Below, piece after piece: positions 1 through 7,039 of a DNA stretch of 11,360 bases. Numbering within the stretch: position 1 is the first letter of the stretch; every line of letters starts with the position of its first letter. Origin of the DNA: JAJDGF01 sp031549325 (GTDB taxonomy: Bacteria > Bacillota > Clostridia > Christensenellales > Aristaeellaceae); NCBI GenBank assembly GCA_031549325.1, contig JAVBQA010000078.1, positions 1 to 11,360 of the forward strand, in the 5' to 3' direction. Made by a program: the position numbers and the translations under genes. Below the pieces are notes generated by a model that did not search any database, had not been told where the DNA came from, and saw only the letters and a list, made by a program, of their open reading frames with translations.

Positions 1-2481
1 GGCCTGGCGCAGTACGGGCTGACGGCCGAGGGCGACCTGGCCATGGACGCGCCCGAGGCGTATGGCGGCGACGCCGCGCTGCACCTGAGCGCCGGGCAGG
101 ACGATGACGGCTGCTTTGCCGTGGATGGCGACATGACCGTGCGCTACGACGATGGCGGGGGCGCCGTGCAGGCGCTGAGCGACGGGCTGTTTCTGCGCCG
201 GAACGACCGCACCGGCGAGCAGCGCGTCAAGCTGCCGTTCGAGCCGGAACTCGAGGGCTTTGCCCGGGCGGACGACGCGCCGACCCTGCTGATGCGCAGC
301 CTGCTGCAGGACCAGGAGCATTGGGCGGCGGCGCTGGACATCGCCTATGAGAAGCTGTATTTTCAGCCCGAGCTGACGCCGCTGATGCGGGTGGTCTTCG
401 ACGGCGGCGCGCTGCCGGACAGCTATGTGCTGGACTCGAACGGCCTGCTGGCGGCGCTGCGCCGCACGCTGAAGGGCCTCAGCGCCGACGCGGAGTTCGC
501 CTCGGCCATCGCGGGCACCAAGCTGCTGGAGGCGCTGGAGCTCCAGGGCGCCACGGGGCTGGACGTGGCCTCGATGACCCGGACCGAGCGCGGCCTGCTG
601 GTGTCGGGCGCGCTGGCGCTGGCCTCCGGCCAGCTGGAGAACGCCGAGATCGAAGGCCCTCCCGCGATGCTGTCCTTGAGGCGGCTTCCGGCCGGGTTCG
701 AGCTGGTGGGCAGCTTTGAGAACGAGGACGGCGTCACGATTCAGCTGGGCTGGAAGCGCGGCGCGGACGGGGATCATCTGCACTATTCGCGCACGGAGTG
801 GCGCTACGGCGAGACGCTGGTGGTCACGCTGGATGCGGGCTCCGCCGGCGTCAGCCTGGCGTTTGGCAATCCGCTGGATGGCGACGCCGCGCGCGGAACC
901 TTGGGCATCTGGCCCGCCGGGGACGGCTACGCGCTCCAGGGCGAGATCAAGAGCTACGGCGCGCGCACGACGCTTGAGGGCGCTTGCACCGCCGAGGCGG
1001 GCGCGCGCGTGGGCGAGTTCGCCATGCATTTCTTCGACGAGCAGCATCCGGACGGCGTTGAGTTGCTGACGGCGGGGTACCGGTTCCATGAAGAGGCGCT
1101 GGAGCTATACTACAATTTCAGCACGGAGGCCGTCGAAGACAACCCGACCCGCGCGGCGCTTGCGCTGCAGCTGAGCAGCGCGCCGGGGCGCGCGGCCGGC
1201 CGGCTGCGTTTCGAGGTCAACGGCGAGGGCTTCGAGACGGCGCTCGCGCTCGACCCGCGAAGCGACGCCTTTGCGGGCAGCGTCACGCACAATCTGATGA
1301 CGGGCGGCCGGATGCAGCCTTTGCTGAACGGCGACTTCCTGCTGTCGCCCGGCGCGCTGCGCTGTGATCTGACCCTGGACGCTGAGAACATGGCGATACC
1401 GGTGAAACTGACGGCCGGCTGGAACGACGAGGCGCTGGACGCGCGGCTGGACGTCGCGCCGGACGGCTTCACCCAGGCGGCGCTGAGCTTGGCGGCGAAG
1501 CGCCGCAGCGGCGCGTGGCGCGGCACGCTGAGCGCCGAGGCCGGCCAGCAGATCAAGCTGCTCGACTTCGCGGTCGGCCCGCGCGCGCTGGGCGTCGACA
1601 TGGCCAAGGGCGCGGCGCAGATGCTGACGGGCGACGGCGACCTGCCCGACGTGAAGCTTTGGTGCGAGCTGGATCCGGCGAACCTGCAGCTGTCCGCGCT
1701 GACGCACGGCGAGTATGGCGACGAGGGGTATGCGCTGAGCGGCACGGCCCAAGGGCTTCCGGACGGCTGCGCGTTCGACATCCGGCTCGCGGTGCTGGCG
1801 AACGGCGAGGAACAGGCCAGCCTCGGCCTGACCGGCGAGCACCACCAGCAGCTGAACATGGCCTCGCCCACGCCATTCACCATGGCGCAGCGGGCCGATT
1901 ACGTGCTGACCACGGCCGGCGCGACCGCGCGCGGCAGCGTTCGCCTGGATCACGCGGTGCGCGTGGGCGAGCGCGAGCACAAGGAACCCGACGCGGGCGC
2001 GCTGAGCCGCACGGTCAACGGGCGGGCGGGCACGGAGCCGGGCGAGCCCCCGGCGGTCGAAGCGCCGCCCGAGGGCGATGAGGACGAGGCGCTGTACGAC
2101 CGGGCGCACTATCAGTTCACGCTTGAGCCGGACGGCGCTTACATCACCGGCTACACCGGCGAACTCGTCGACCTGCTGATCCCCGAGGCGCTGGGGGGCA
2201 GCGCCGTGGTGGGCATCGCCGAGGGCGCGTTCGCGGGCATGGGGCGGCTGGAATCGGTGCAGCTGCCCACCGGGCTGCGGGAGATTCGCGGCGCGGCGTT
2301 CAAGGGCTGCACCGCGCTGGTGTGGGCGTTTTTGCAGAATGAGCTGACCGGCATCGCGCCCGACGCGTTCGAGGGCACTGAGGCGCTGATCCTGGGGTTT
2401 GAGGACTCGCTGGCGCAGCGGTTCTGCGGGGAGCAGGGGATCGAGTTCGCGGCGGTGGACGCGGAGTTCACCGGAGAGTAG
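1..2481 (+). CDS. Large beta-rich surface-type protein with C-terminal LRR_5/BspA repeats (5' partial)
   Basis: The reading frame is open from the first base and already encodes in-pattern protein before the first ATG at 43, so the true start lies left of the window; 826 codons are visible. Counting from the first visible codon, residues about 95-175 look helical. Residues about 190-670 are a long run of alternating polar/hydrophobic, Gly- and Asp-rich segments typical of beta strands, and I recognise no family there. A Pro/Glu/Asp-rich linker follows at about 680-700. Residues about 715-826 carry roughly three LRR_5-type repeats (GAFAGMGRLESVQLP, AAFKGCTALV, DAFEGTEALI) and end in the usual BspA cap form (SLAQRFCGEQGIEF). 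Such repeats are known on secreted or cell-surface proteins that bind host or matrix molecules. Surface location is inferred, since the signal peptide is outside the window. The LRR call is firm; the rest is unassigned. Confidence 0.8.
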   Translation, partial: GLAQYGLTAEGDLAMDAPEAYGGDAALHLSAGQDDDGCFAVDGDMTVRYDDGGGAVQALSDGLFLRRNDRTGEQRVKLPFEPELEGFARADDAPTLLMRSLLQDQEHWAAALDIAYEKLYFQPELTPLMRVVFDGGALPDSYVLDSNGLLAALRRTLKGLSADAEFASAIAGTKLLEALELQGATGLDVASMTRTERGLLVSGALALASGQLENAEIEGPPAMLSLRRLPAGFELVGSFENEDGVTIQLGWKRGADGDHLHYSRTEWRYGETLVVTLDAGSAGVSLAFGNPLDGDAARGTLGIWPAGDGYALQGEIKSYGARTTLEGACTAEAGARVGEFAMHFFDEQHPDGVELLTAGYRFHEEALELYYNFSTEAVEDNPTRAALALQLSSAPGRAAGRLRFEVNGEGFETALALDPRSDAFAGSVTHNLMTGGRMQPLLNGDFLLSPGALRCDLTLDAENMAIPVKLTAGWNDEALDARLDVAPDGFTQAALSLAAKRRSGAWRGTLSAEAGQQIKLLDFAVGPRALGVDMAKGAAQMLTGDGDLPDVKLWCELDPANLQLSALTHGEYGDEGYALSGTAQGLPDGCAFDIRLAVLANGEEQASLGLTGEHHQQLNMASPTPFTMAQRADYVLTTAGATARGSVRLDHAVRVGEREHKEPDAGALSRTVNGRAGTEPGEPPAVEAPPEGDEDEALYDRAHYQFTLEPDGAYITGYTGELVDLLIPEALGGSAVVGIAEGAFAGMGRLESVQLPTGLREIRGAAFKGCTALVWAFLQNELTGIAPDAFEGTEALILGFEDSLAQRFCGEQGIEFAAVDAEFTGE

Positions 2482-2514
2482 GCTTGGGAAGCCGCCGATC
2501 CAACCCACCGCCAT

Positions 2515-2531
2515 CGGGCGGCGGTCGCCCG
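2515..2531. repeat. Small GC hairpin after the LRR gene
   Basis: A 6-bp inverted repeat, CGGGCG at 2515-2520 and CGCCCG at 2526-2531, encloses a 5-base loop. No T-run follows. It may only add to termination downstream and could be chance in such GC-rich DNA. Confidence 0.25.
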
Positions 2532-2559
2532 GGGCGCAGCACAATACCAATTCAAAATC

Positions 2560-2590
2560 GTAACGCCTCCAAAGCGGCGTTACTGTTTTT
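2560..2590 (+). terminator. Intrinsic terminator of the LRR-protein gene
   Basis: An 8-bp perfect stem (GTAACGCC at 2560-2567, GGCGTTAC at 2576-2583) with an 8-base loop is followed by TG and five T residues at 2586-2590. It lies 78 bases after the upstream stop codon and is oriented correctly for the plus-strand gene. Confidence 0.75.
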
Positions 2591-2597
2591 CATTGAC

Positions 2598-2633
2598 ATA
2601 AAGAGGATTCCGGCTTGCCGGAATCCTCTTTAT
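2598..2633 (-). terminator. Terminator of the SDR operon, possibly bidirectional
   Basis: A perfect 17-bp inverted repeat (2598-2614 and 2617-2633) has only TT between the arms, so it would fold as a 16-bp stem with a CTTG tetraloop. It begins 12 bases past the SDR stop codon. The outer arm bases give a short T-run on either strand (CTTTAT), so it can serve the minus-strand operon and back up the plus-strand terminator just to its left. Confidence 0.8.
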
Positions 2634-2645
2634 GCTGCGCAGGGA

Positions 2646-3455
2646 TCAATACTTGGTGTCGTACGGCCAGGGCTTGCCGCCCGCCAGGCAGCCGCCGTCC
2701 ACGTGGATCATCATGCCGGACATGTAGCTGCTGGCGTCGCTGGCCAGCATCACGCAGACGCCCACCAGCTCCCGGGGATCGCCCGGGCGCCCCATGGCGA
2801 TCCTGTCCTTCAGATACTGGCTGCGCTCGGGGTGATCCCAGGTGACCTGGGTCAGCGGGGTCAGGATGTGGCCGGGGGCGATGGCGTTGGCGCGGATGCC
2901 GTATTGCGCCCACTCCACGGCCATGGAGCGGGTCAGCGCGGTGACGGCGCTCTTGCTCGCGCCATACACGCTGCAGCCGCCCAGCATCCCCACCGAGTTG
3001 TGGGAAGCCATGTTGATGATGTTGCCCTTGCCGGCCTTCATCATGTGCATAGCCACCTCCTGGGACAGGAAGAACAGCCCCTTCAGGTTGATGTCCATGA
3101 TGCGGTCGTAGGTCTGTTCGTTTACGTCCAAAAAGCCCTCGCGCTTGTTGATGCCCGCGCAGTTCACGAGCACGTCGATGCGCCCGAGCAGCTCGATCGT
3201 CCGGGCCACGCCCGCGCGGATGGAGTCGAGGCTGGTCACGTCCATCTCGATGGAGCTGGCCTGGCCGCCCATCTCCCGGATCTGCCGCTCAAGCGCCGCC
3301 AGTCCGTCCGCGCTGATGTCGCACAGCACCATGTGCGCGCCCGCGCCCGCCATGCCCAGGCACAGCTCGCGGCCGATGCCGCCCGCCGCGCCGGTGAGCA
3401 GGATGACCTTGTCCTTCAAGGAAAACAGGCTCTCCAGGTTTTGGCCGATGTTCAT
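2646..3455 (-). CDS. SDR-family NAD(P)-dependent oxidoreductase (gluconate 5-dehydrogenase / KduD-like)
   Basis: A 269-residue classical short-chain dehydrogenase/reductase, the usual length for the family. Visible signatures are the Rossmann glycine motif TGAAGGIG (21-28), Asp46 at the end of the second strand (which in this family favours NAD(H) over NADP(H)), NCAG (98-101), Asn123, catalytic Ser151, and Tyr164/Lys168 in YGASK. Overall it resembles dehydrogenases acting on sugar acids, polyols or ketosugars such as gluconate 5-dehydrogenase and KduD; the exact substrate is not readable. I chose the start at 3455 because AGGAGG lies 8 bases upstream, directly after the stop codon of the preceding gene; an in-frame ATG 30 codons earlier would overlap that gene and lacks such a site. 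It is the second gene of the operon, 14 bases behind the Gfo/Idh/MocA gene, so translational coupling is likely. Soluble and cytoplasmic by inference. Confidence 0.9.
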   Translation of the reverse strand: MNIGQNLESLFSLKDKVILLTGAAGGIGRELCLGMAGAGAHMVLCDISADGLAALERQIREMGGQASSIEMDVTSLDSIRAGVARTIELLGRIDVLVNCAGINKREGFLDVNEQTYDRIMDINLKGLFFLSQEVAMHMMKAGKGNIINMASHNSVGMLGGCSVYGASKSAVTALTRSMAVEWAQYGIRANAIAPGHILTPLTQVTWDHPERSQYLKDRIAMGRPGDPRELVGVCVMLASDASSYMSGMMIHVDGGCLAGGKPWPYDTKY

Positions 3456-3469
3456 GTGCGTTGCCTCCT

Positions 3470-4585
3470 TTAATCCAGCACCCCCGTCACCGGGTTGTTT
3501 TGCATGGGCGGGCGGCGCTCGAAGCGGGATTGGAGCTTCACCCACTTCTGTTCGCGGCTGCTCTGCTCAAAGCCCTCGATGGCCTCGAGCACATGGAAGG
3601 TCTGTCGGCAATCGCAGCGGGCGGCGCGGCCGGTCTGGATGGCCTTGGCCATGTCGGCCAGGCCCAGCGCGCGGCTGTTGTCCGCGTAGTCGTACATCAG
3701 CGGGATCTCTTTGTATTGCTTTTCCCGGTTTGCTTCGGGGCGGTACAGCAGGATCGGACCGCAGAAGTGGTTCGGGTCGGGCACGATCAGGGTGCCGGCC
3801 GAGCCGTAAACCTCAAAGCGCGCCTGGGTGGGGTAGAACACGTCGAAGGTGGTGAACAGCGTGCCGATGGCGCCCGAGTCGAACCGGATGGTGCCCGAGA
3901 TGTAGGTCGAGACGTCCACGTCGATCTGCTGGCCGCACAGCGGCTGGCTGGTGATGGTGCGCTTGGGGAAGCTCTTCTTGCTGGCGCTCATGACCGAGTC
4001 GATGCCGCCCATCAGGTTGATCAGCGCGGTCAGGTAGTAGGGGCCCATGTCGAACATGGGGCCGCCGCCGCGCTTGTAGTAGAACTCAGGATCCGGATGC
4101 CAGGACTCGTGGCCGTGGCAGATCATGAACGCGGCCGCGCCCACGGGCGCGCCGATGAAACCGTCGTCGATCAGGCGGCGGCAGGTCTGGATGCCCGCGC
4201 CCAAAAACGTGTCGGGCGCGCCGCCCAGCATCAGGCCCTTTTCTTCGGCGAGCGCGACCAGCCGCTTGCCCTCGTCCAGGTCCGCGCCCAGCGGCTTCTC
4301 GCTGTAGACATGCTTGCCCGCCAGCAGCGCCGCCTTGCTGACCTCGAAGTGCTCGTAGGGCCGGGTCAGGTTCAGCACGATGTCGACCTCCGGGTCGCTG
4401 AAGGCGTCTTGCATGGTGTCGTAGAGTTTCCGGACGCCGTATTTCTCGCGGGCCGCCTCGGCGCGCTCCCGCACCAGGTCGCACACGCCGAGCAGCTCGA
4501 TCTCCCTGAACAGGCCGGTGATGTTGTCCAGGTAAATCCCGCTGATGTTGCCCACGCCGATCATCGCGATTTTGATCTTGTTCAT
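3470..4585 (-). CDS. Gfo/Idh/MocA-family oxidoreductase
   Basis: A 371-residue cytoplasmic NAD(P)-dependent dehydrogenase of the glucose-fructose / inositol dehydrogenase type. The N-terminal Rossmann domain starts with IGVGNISG (9-16), and the hallmark EKP, whose Lys97 is catalytic in the family, is at 96-98. The C-terminal substrate domain carries GGGPMFDMGPYY (173-184), where Asp179 is the usual catalytic-region aspartate. The position that is often His (as in D-x-G-x-H) is Tyr183 here. The start at 4585 is supported by GGAGG seven bases upstream. It is the first gene of a minus-strand operon with the SDR gene and is divergent from the AraC regulator, so both enzymes probably act on the same carbohydrate and are controlled by that regulator. 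Likely substrates are inositols, sugars, sugar acids or glycosides; which one is unknown. Confidence 0.9.
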   Translation of the reverse strand: MNKIKIAMIGVGNISGIYLDNITGLFREIELLGVCDLVRERAEAAREKYGVRKLYDTMQDAFSDPEVDIVLNLTRPYEHFEVSKAALLAGKHVYSEKPLGADLDEGKRLVALAEEKGLMLGGAPDTFLGAGIQTCRRLIDDGFIGAPVGAAAFMICHGHESWHPDPEFYYKRGGGPMFDMGPYYLTALINLMGGIDSVMSASKKSFPKRTITSQPLCGQQIDVDVSTYISGTIRFDSGAIGTLFTTFDVFYPTQARFEVYGSAGTLIVPDPNHFCGPILLYRPEANREKQYKEIPLMYDYADNSRALGLADMAKAIQTGRAARCDCRQTFHVLEAIEGFEQSSREQKWVKLQSRFERRPPMQNNPVTGVLD

Positions 4586-4620
4586 GTCTGTCCCTCCAAA
4601 AGTGATCCGGATTCAGTTGC

Positions 4621-4649
4621 TTGTATTCTATCACGAGATGATCTATAAT
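4621..4649 (+). promoter_or_regulatory. Candidate promoter of the AraC-family gene
   Basis: A perfect -10 box TATAAT (4644-4649) stands 17 bases after a weak -35-like TTGTAT (4621-4626). The expected start is near 4656, about 47 bases before the regulator's ATG. The weak -35 suits an activated or weakly autoregulated promoter. The -10 lies inside a nested inverted repeat. Confidence 0.6.
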
Positions 4650-4675
4650 AATGGTTAATAACCATCGCATTATAG
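4643..4675. promoter_or_regulatory. Nested inverted-repeat operator candidate between divergent genes
   Basis: Two concentric perfect inverted repeats: inner arms ATGGTTA (4651-4657) and TAACCAT (4659-4665) around one base, outer arms CTATAAT (4643-4649) and ATTATAG (4669-4675). The stretch is markedly AT-rich against its surroundings and covers both predicted transcription starts. It is a natural binding site for the adjacent regulator or another dimeric repressor. AraC-family proteins more often bind direct repeats, so which protein binds is open. Confidence 0.65.
4669..4674 (-). promoter_or_regulatory. -10 box of the Gfo/Idh-SDR operon promoter
   Basis: Read on the minus strand this is a perfect TATAAT, predicting a start near 4662 and a leader of about 75 bases to the ATG at 4585. 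No good -35 lies 15-19 bases upstream; that space is occupied by the regulator gene's ribosome binding site. The promoter may therefore need an activator. Confidence 0.5.
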
Positions 4676-4702
4676 ACAATAATTGCGCTTTGAGGTGAGA
4701 AA

Positions 4703-5491
4703 ATGAAGCCGTTTTTTGAAAAGCGGATGAGCCGGATGCGCGTGTCGCTGTACGACGGGTTCGCGTTTCCGGAGCACCTGCACACGCAGCTGGAGATGAT
4801 GTACCTTTTTTCGGGCGAGGCCCGCGTGACGGTGGACGGCCAGCGCCGCGCGATGGCGCCGGGGGAGCTGATGGTGGCTTTCCCCAACGTGGTGCACGGC
4901 TACAGCCTGTCCGAGAGCGCGCACGGGCTGATGATGATCCTGTCGCCCGAGTGCTGCGGCGACTTTCACGCCCAGCTGATGAACACGTTTCCGGCGGTGC
5001 CCTTCGCCGCCAAGGCCCAGCTGCGCCCGGATGTTTCGCTGGTGGCGCAGGCCATCGCGGACGAGTACCTGACCGGCAACGACGAGGCCGTGCAGCGCGC
5101 CTACATGCAGGTGATCCTGGCGCGCACCATGCCGCTTCTGCAGCTTCGGCCCCAGCCGGGCGGGGGCGAGCAGGAGCTGCTGCACCGCGCCATGAGCTAC
5201 ATGTCCACCCGCTGGCGCGAGCCGGTGAGCCTGAGCGACATGGCCAGGGAACTGGGCGCCAGCAAGTACCACCTGTCGCACCTGTTCAGCAGCCGCCTGC
5301 ACACCAATTTCAGAAGCTATGTGAACGCGCTTCGGGTGGAACACGCCCAGCAGATGCTGCGCGGATCGGACAGCTCCATCACTGACATCTGCTATGACTG
5401 CGGGTTTGAAAGCCAGCGCACATTCAACCGCGCGTTCCTGCAGCAGACCGGCAGCACGCCCCGGCTTTACCGGCTTTACGCCGACAAGTAA
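4703..5491 (+). CDS. AraC-family transcriptional regulator, cupin sensor plus double HTH
   Basis: A 262-residue regulator. The N-terminal half (about 20-70) is an AraC-type cupin ligand pocket, with HLHTQLEMMYLFSGEARVTV and then APGELMVAFPNVVHGY. The C-terminal half (about 158-258) is the AraC DNA-binding domain: a first helix-turn-helix in SLSDMARELGASKYHLSHLF (177-196) and a second in SITDICYDCGFESQRTFNRA (225-244), followed by the typical GSTPRLYR ending. The start at 4703 follows GAGGTGA with a suitable gap. It sits between the divergent oxidoreductase operon and the sugar ABC transporter, so it is the likely ligand-responsive regulator of both and of itself. The ligand is probably the imported carbohydrate or a derivative. 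Family assignment is secure; targets are inferred from context. Confidence 0.93.
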   Translation: MKPFFEKRMSRMRVSLYDGFAFPEHLHTQLEMMYLFSGEARVTVDGQRRAMAPGELMVAFPNVVHGYSLSESAHGLMMILSPECCGDFHAQLMNTFPAVPFAAKAQLRPDVSLVAQAIADEYLTGNDEAVQRAYMQVILARTMPLLQLRPQPGGGEQELLHRAMSYMSTRWREPVSLSDMARELGASKYHLSHLFSSRLHTNFRSYVNALRVEHAQQMLRGSDSSITDICYDCGFESQRTFNRAFLQQTGSTPRLYRLYADK

Positions 5492-5494
5492 CGC

Positions 5495-5509
5495 ACGGCG
5501 GCCGTTTTT
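5495..5509 (+). terminator. Weak terminator candidate after the AraC gene
   Basis: Just past the stop codon, ACGG-CGG-CCGT forms a 4-bp stem that runs into five T residues (5505-5509, the first of them paired). The stem is short, so partial read-through into the ABC genes is likely. Confidence 0.3.
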
Positions 5510-5551
5510 CGGCAATGCGCACAACAAATTTCGACAACACAAACAACGATG

Positions 5552-5580
5552 TTGACACATGTTAAGGGTTGTGATATGAT
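5552..5580 (+). promoter_or_regulatory. Strong promoter of the sugar ABC transporter
   Basis: A perfect -35 TTGACA (5552-5557), a 17-base spacer and TATGAT (5575-5580) give 11 of 12 consensus positions, plus a TG one base before the -10 (extended -10). Transcription should begin near 5587, about 55 bases before the ATG. Three ACAAC pentamers (5521, 5534, 5543) lie just upstream of the -35 and could be regulator contacts. Confidence 0.85.
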
Positions 5581-5603
5581 CTCGTCACAAAGTGCTGTCA
5601 CAA
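5569..5603. promoter_or_regulatory. Inverted and direct repeats over the ABC promoter start site
   Basis: TTGTGA (5569-5574) and TCACAA (5585-5590) form an inverted repeat spaced by 10 bases that straddles the -10 and the start point. GTCACAA is also directly repeated at 5584-5590 and 5597-5603, a 13-base period. This position would suit a repressor; the protein is unknown. The resemblance to CRP half-sites (TGTGA/TCACA) is partial because the spacing is wrong. Confidence 0.45.
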
Positions 5604-5641
5604 GCTGGCGGCAAACACGAGATTTTAGGAGGAATCCGATC

Positions 5642-6916
5642 ATGAGGAAAACGCTGGCGCTGATCCTTTCCCTCGCGCTGCTGATGCCGATTCTGGCGTC
5701 CGTGGCCCTGGCCGAGCAGCCGGTCACGCTGTCCCTGTGGCACATCTCCACGGCGCAAAACCGCCAGGATGTGTTCACCCGCGCGATCGAGCGGTTCAAC
5801 AAGGACTATCCGAACGTCAAGGTTGAGGTTTCCGTGTTCGAGAATGATCCCTACAAAACCAAGCTCAAGACCACCATGGGCTCGGGCGAAGCGCCGGACC
5901 TCTTCCATTCGTGGGGCGGCGGCTGGCTGAACGAGTTCGTGAAGGAAGGCCTCGTCTACAACATGACCGACGCCGTCACCGGCGGGCTGGGCGCGGACAT
6001 CGCCCCGGCGTACAAGAGCCTGGCGTGCTACGACGGCCAGTACTACGGCCTGCCGTACCTGGGGGCCGCCGCGCTGGTGTACTACAACGGCGAGATGTTC
6101 GACAAGTACGGCCTCAAGTTCCCGGAGACGTTTGACGAGCTGAAAGTCGCGGCCGACACCTTCAAGGCCAACGGCATCATCCCGTTCGCCGAGGGCAACG
6201 CCAGCGCCTGGCCGGGCGCGCTCACCTTCATTTACCTGTCCATGCGCAAGGGCGGCCCCGACGTGTTCACCAACGCGGTCAACCGCGCGCCGGGCTTCAC
6301 GTTCGAGGATCCGAGCTACATCTGGGCCGGCCAGACCATCCAGCAGATGATCAAGGACGGCTGGTATCAGGAAGGCGTCAACGGCATCAACTACGACACC
6401 GGCGGATCCCGCATGATGATGTACTCCGAGATGGCCGCCATGATCGTGCAGACGACGGGCTTCGTCTCCAACGCCCAGATCGAGTCGCCCGAGTTCTTCG
6501 AGAAGATGAAGATCGGCGTGTATCCGACCGTGCCGGATGGCAAGGGCAAGAACACCGATCTGCTGGGCGGCGGCAACGTGTTCTCCATCAGCGAGAAGTG
6601 CGAGCACAAGGAAGAGGCGCTCAAGCTGCTGGAGTACCTGACGGCCGCTGAGACCGGCCAGGACTTCCTGGACAACGCCGCCTCCATTCCCGCGCAGGCG
6701 GGCATGAAGGCCCAGACCCCGCAGATGCAGGCCGCGCTGGACATCATCGCGAACGCCAGCGTGCTGCAGAACTACTACGACCAGGGCCTGCCGGCCGACA
6801 TGGGCGACCTGCACAAGTCCACCACCCAGCAGATCTTCGGCCTGGAAATCACGCCCGAAGAGGCCGCCAAGACGATGGAAGCCAAGGCGGTTGAGGTGCT
6901 GGGCCCGGCGGGCTGA
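5642..6916 (+). CDS. Extracellular solute-binding protein of a CUT1 carbohydrate ABC transporter
   Basis: A 424-residue family 1 substrate-binding protein, similar in style to the raffinose/multiple-sugar binding group. Residues 1-24 are a Sec signal peptide: RK, a long Leu/Ala core, then ALA before Glu25. There is no cysteine near the cleavage site, so it is not an obvious lipoprotein. The mature domain starts PVTLSLWHIS, with SGEAPDLFHSW at 81-91, the typical spot near the ligand cleft. It would capture a sugar or oligosaccharide outside the membrane and deliver it to the two permeases downstream. I chose the ATG at 5642 because AGGAGG lies 9 bases before it and the strong promoter lies inside any longer reading frame. 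A hairpin cluster and terminator follow the stop, which should leave this protein in excess over the permeases. The ligand cannot be named. Confidence 0.92.
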   Translation: MRKTLALILSLALLMPILASVALAEQPVTLSLWHISTAQNRQDVFTRAIERFNKDYPNVKVEVSVFENDPYKTKLKTTMGSGEAPDLFHSWGGGWLNEFVKEGLVYNMTDAVTGGLGADIAPAYKSLACYDGQYYGLPYLGAAALVYYNGEMFDKYGLKFPETFDELKVAADTFKANGIIPFAEGNASAWPGALTFIYLSMRKGGPDVFTNAVNRAPGFTFEDPSYIWAGQTIQQMIKDGWYQEGVNGINYDTGGSRMMMYSEMAAMIVQTTGFVSNAQIESPEFFEKMKIGVYPTVPDGKGKNTDLLGGGNVFSISEKCEHKEEALKLLEYLTAAETGQDFLDNAASIPAQAGMKAQTPQMQAALDIIANASVLQNYYDQGLPADMGDLHKSTTQQIFGLEITPEEAAKTMEAKAVEVLGPAG

Positions 6917-6933
6917 TGAACGATAGGGTTTCA

Positions 6934-7039
6934 GCCGGGGACGCTGTCCCCCGGCCCCCGCGCAAGGGACATCGTCCCTTATGAATCCCGTCTCCGGGCG
7001 CGCCGCGCCCGGACTGGGGTCCAGGGCGTCATGCCCTGG
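6934..7039. repeat. Cluster of four consecutive extragenic hairpins
   Basis: Four hairpins follow one another. H1: 6934-6942 with 6946-6955, 9 bp with one bulged C, loop GCT. H2: AAGGGAC 6964-6970 with GTCCCTT 6974-6980, loop ATC. H3: 6993-7001 with 7005-7013, 9 bp, loop GCC. H4: CCAGGGC 7021-7027 with GCCCTGG 7033-7039, loop GTCAT. A fifth, the terminator, follows. Such structures between a binding-protein gene and its permeases typically protect the upstream message from 3' decay, as REP elements do at malE-malF. That role is inferred here. Confidence 0.7.

Noticed and set aside
1105..2550. A 481-codon minus-strand open frame over the LRR-protein gene
   Set aside because: It is antisense to the LRR frame, has low-complexity Arg/Gln/Ala composition, and shows no domain or ribosome binding site.
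2484..4648. Two long plus-strand open frames (2484-3473 and 3461-4648) over the oxidoreductase operon
   Set aside because: Both are mirror frames of the SDR and Gfo/Idh/MocA genes, which carry full catalytic motifs on the minus strand; the first also runs through two terminators.
4586..4702. tRNA, small RNA or riboswitch in the divergent intergenic region
   Set aside because: No cloverleaf or known riboswitch core is visible; the symmetry is better explained as DNA-level promoter and operator sites.
5549..5641. A longer N-terminus for the solute-binding protein starting at 5549
   Set aside because: It would begin upstream of the -35 box of the predicted promoter and put 31 polar residues before a textbook signal peptide.
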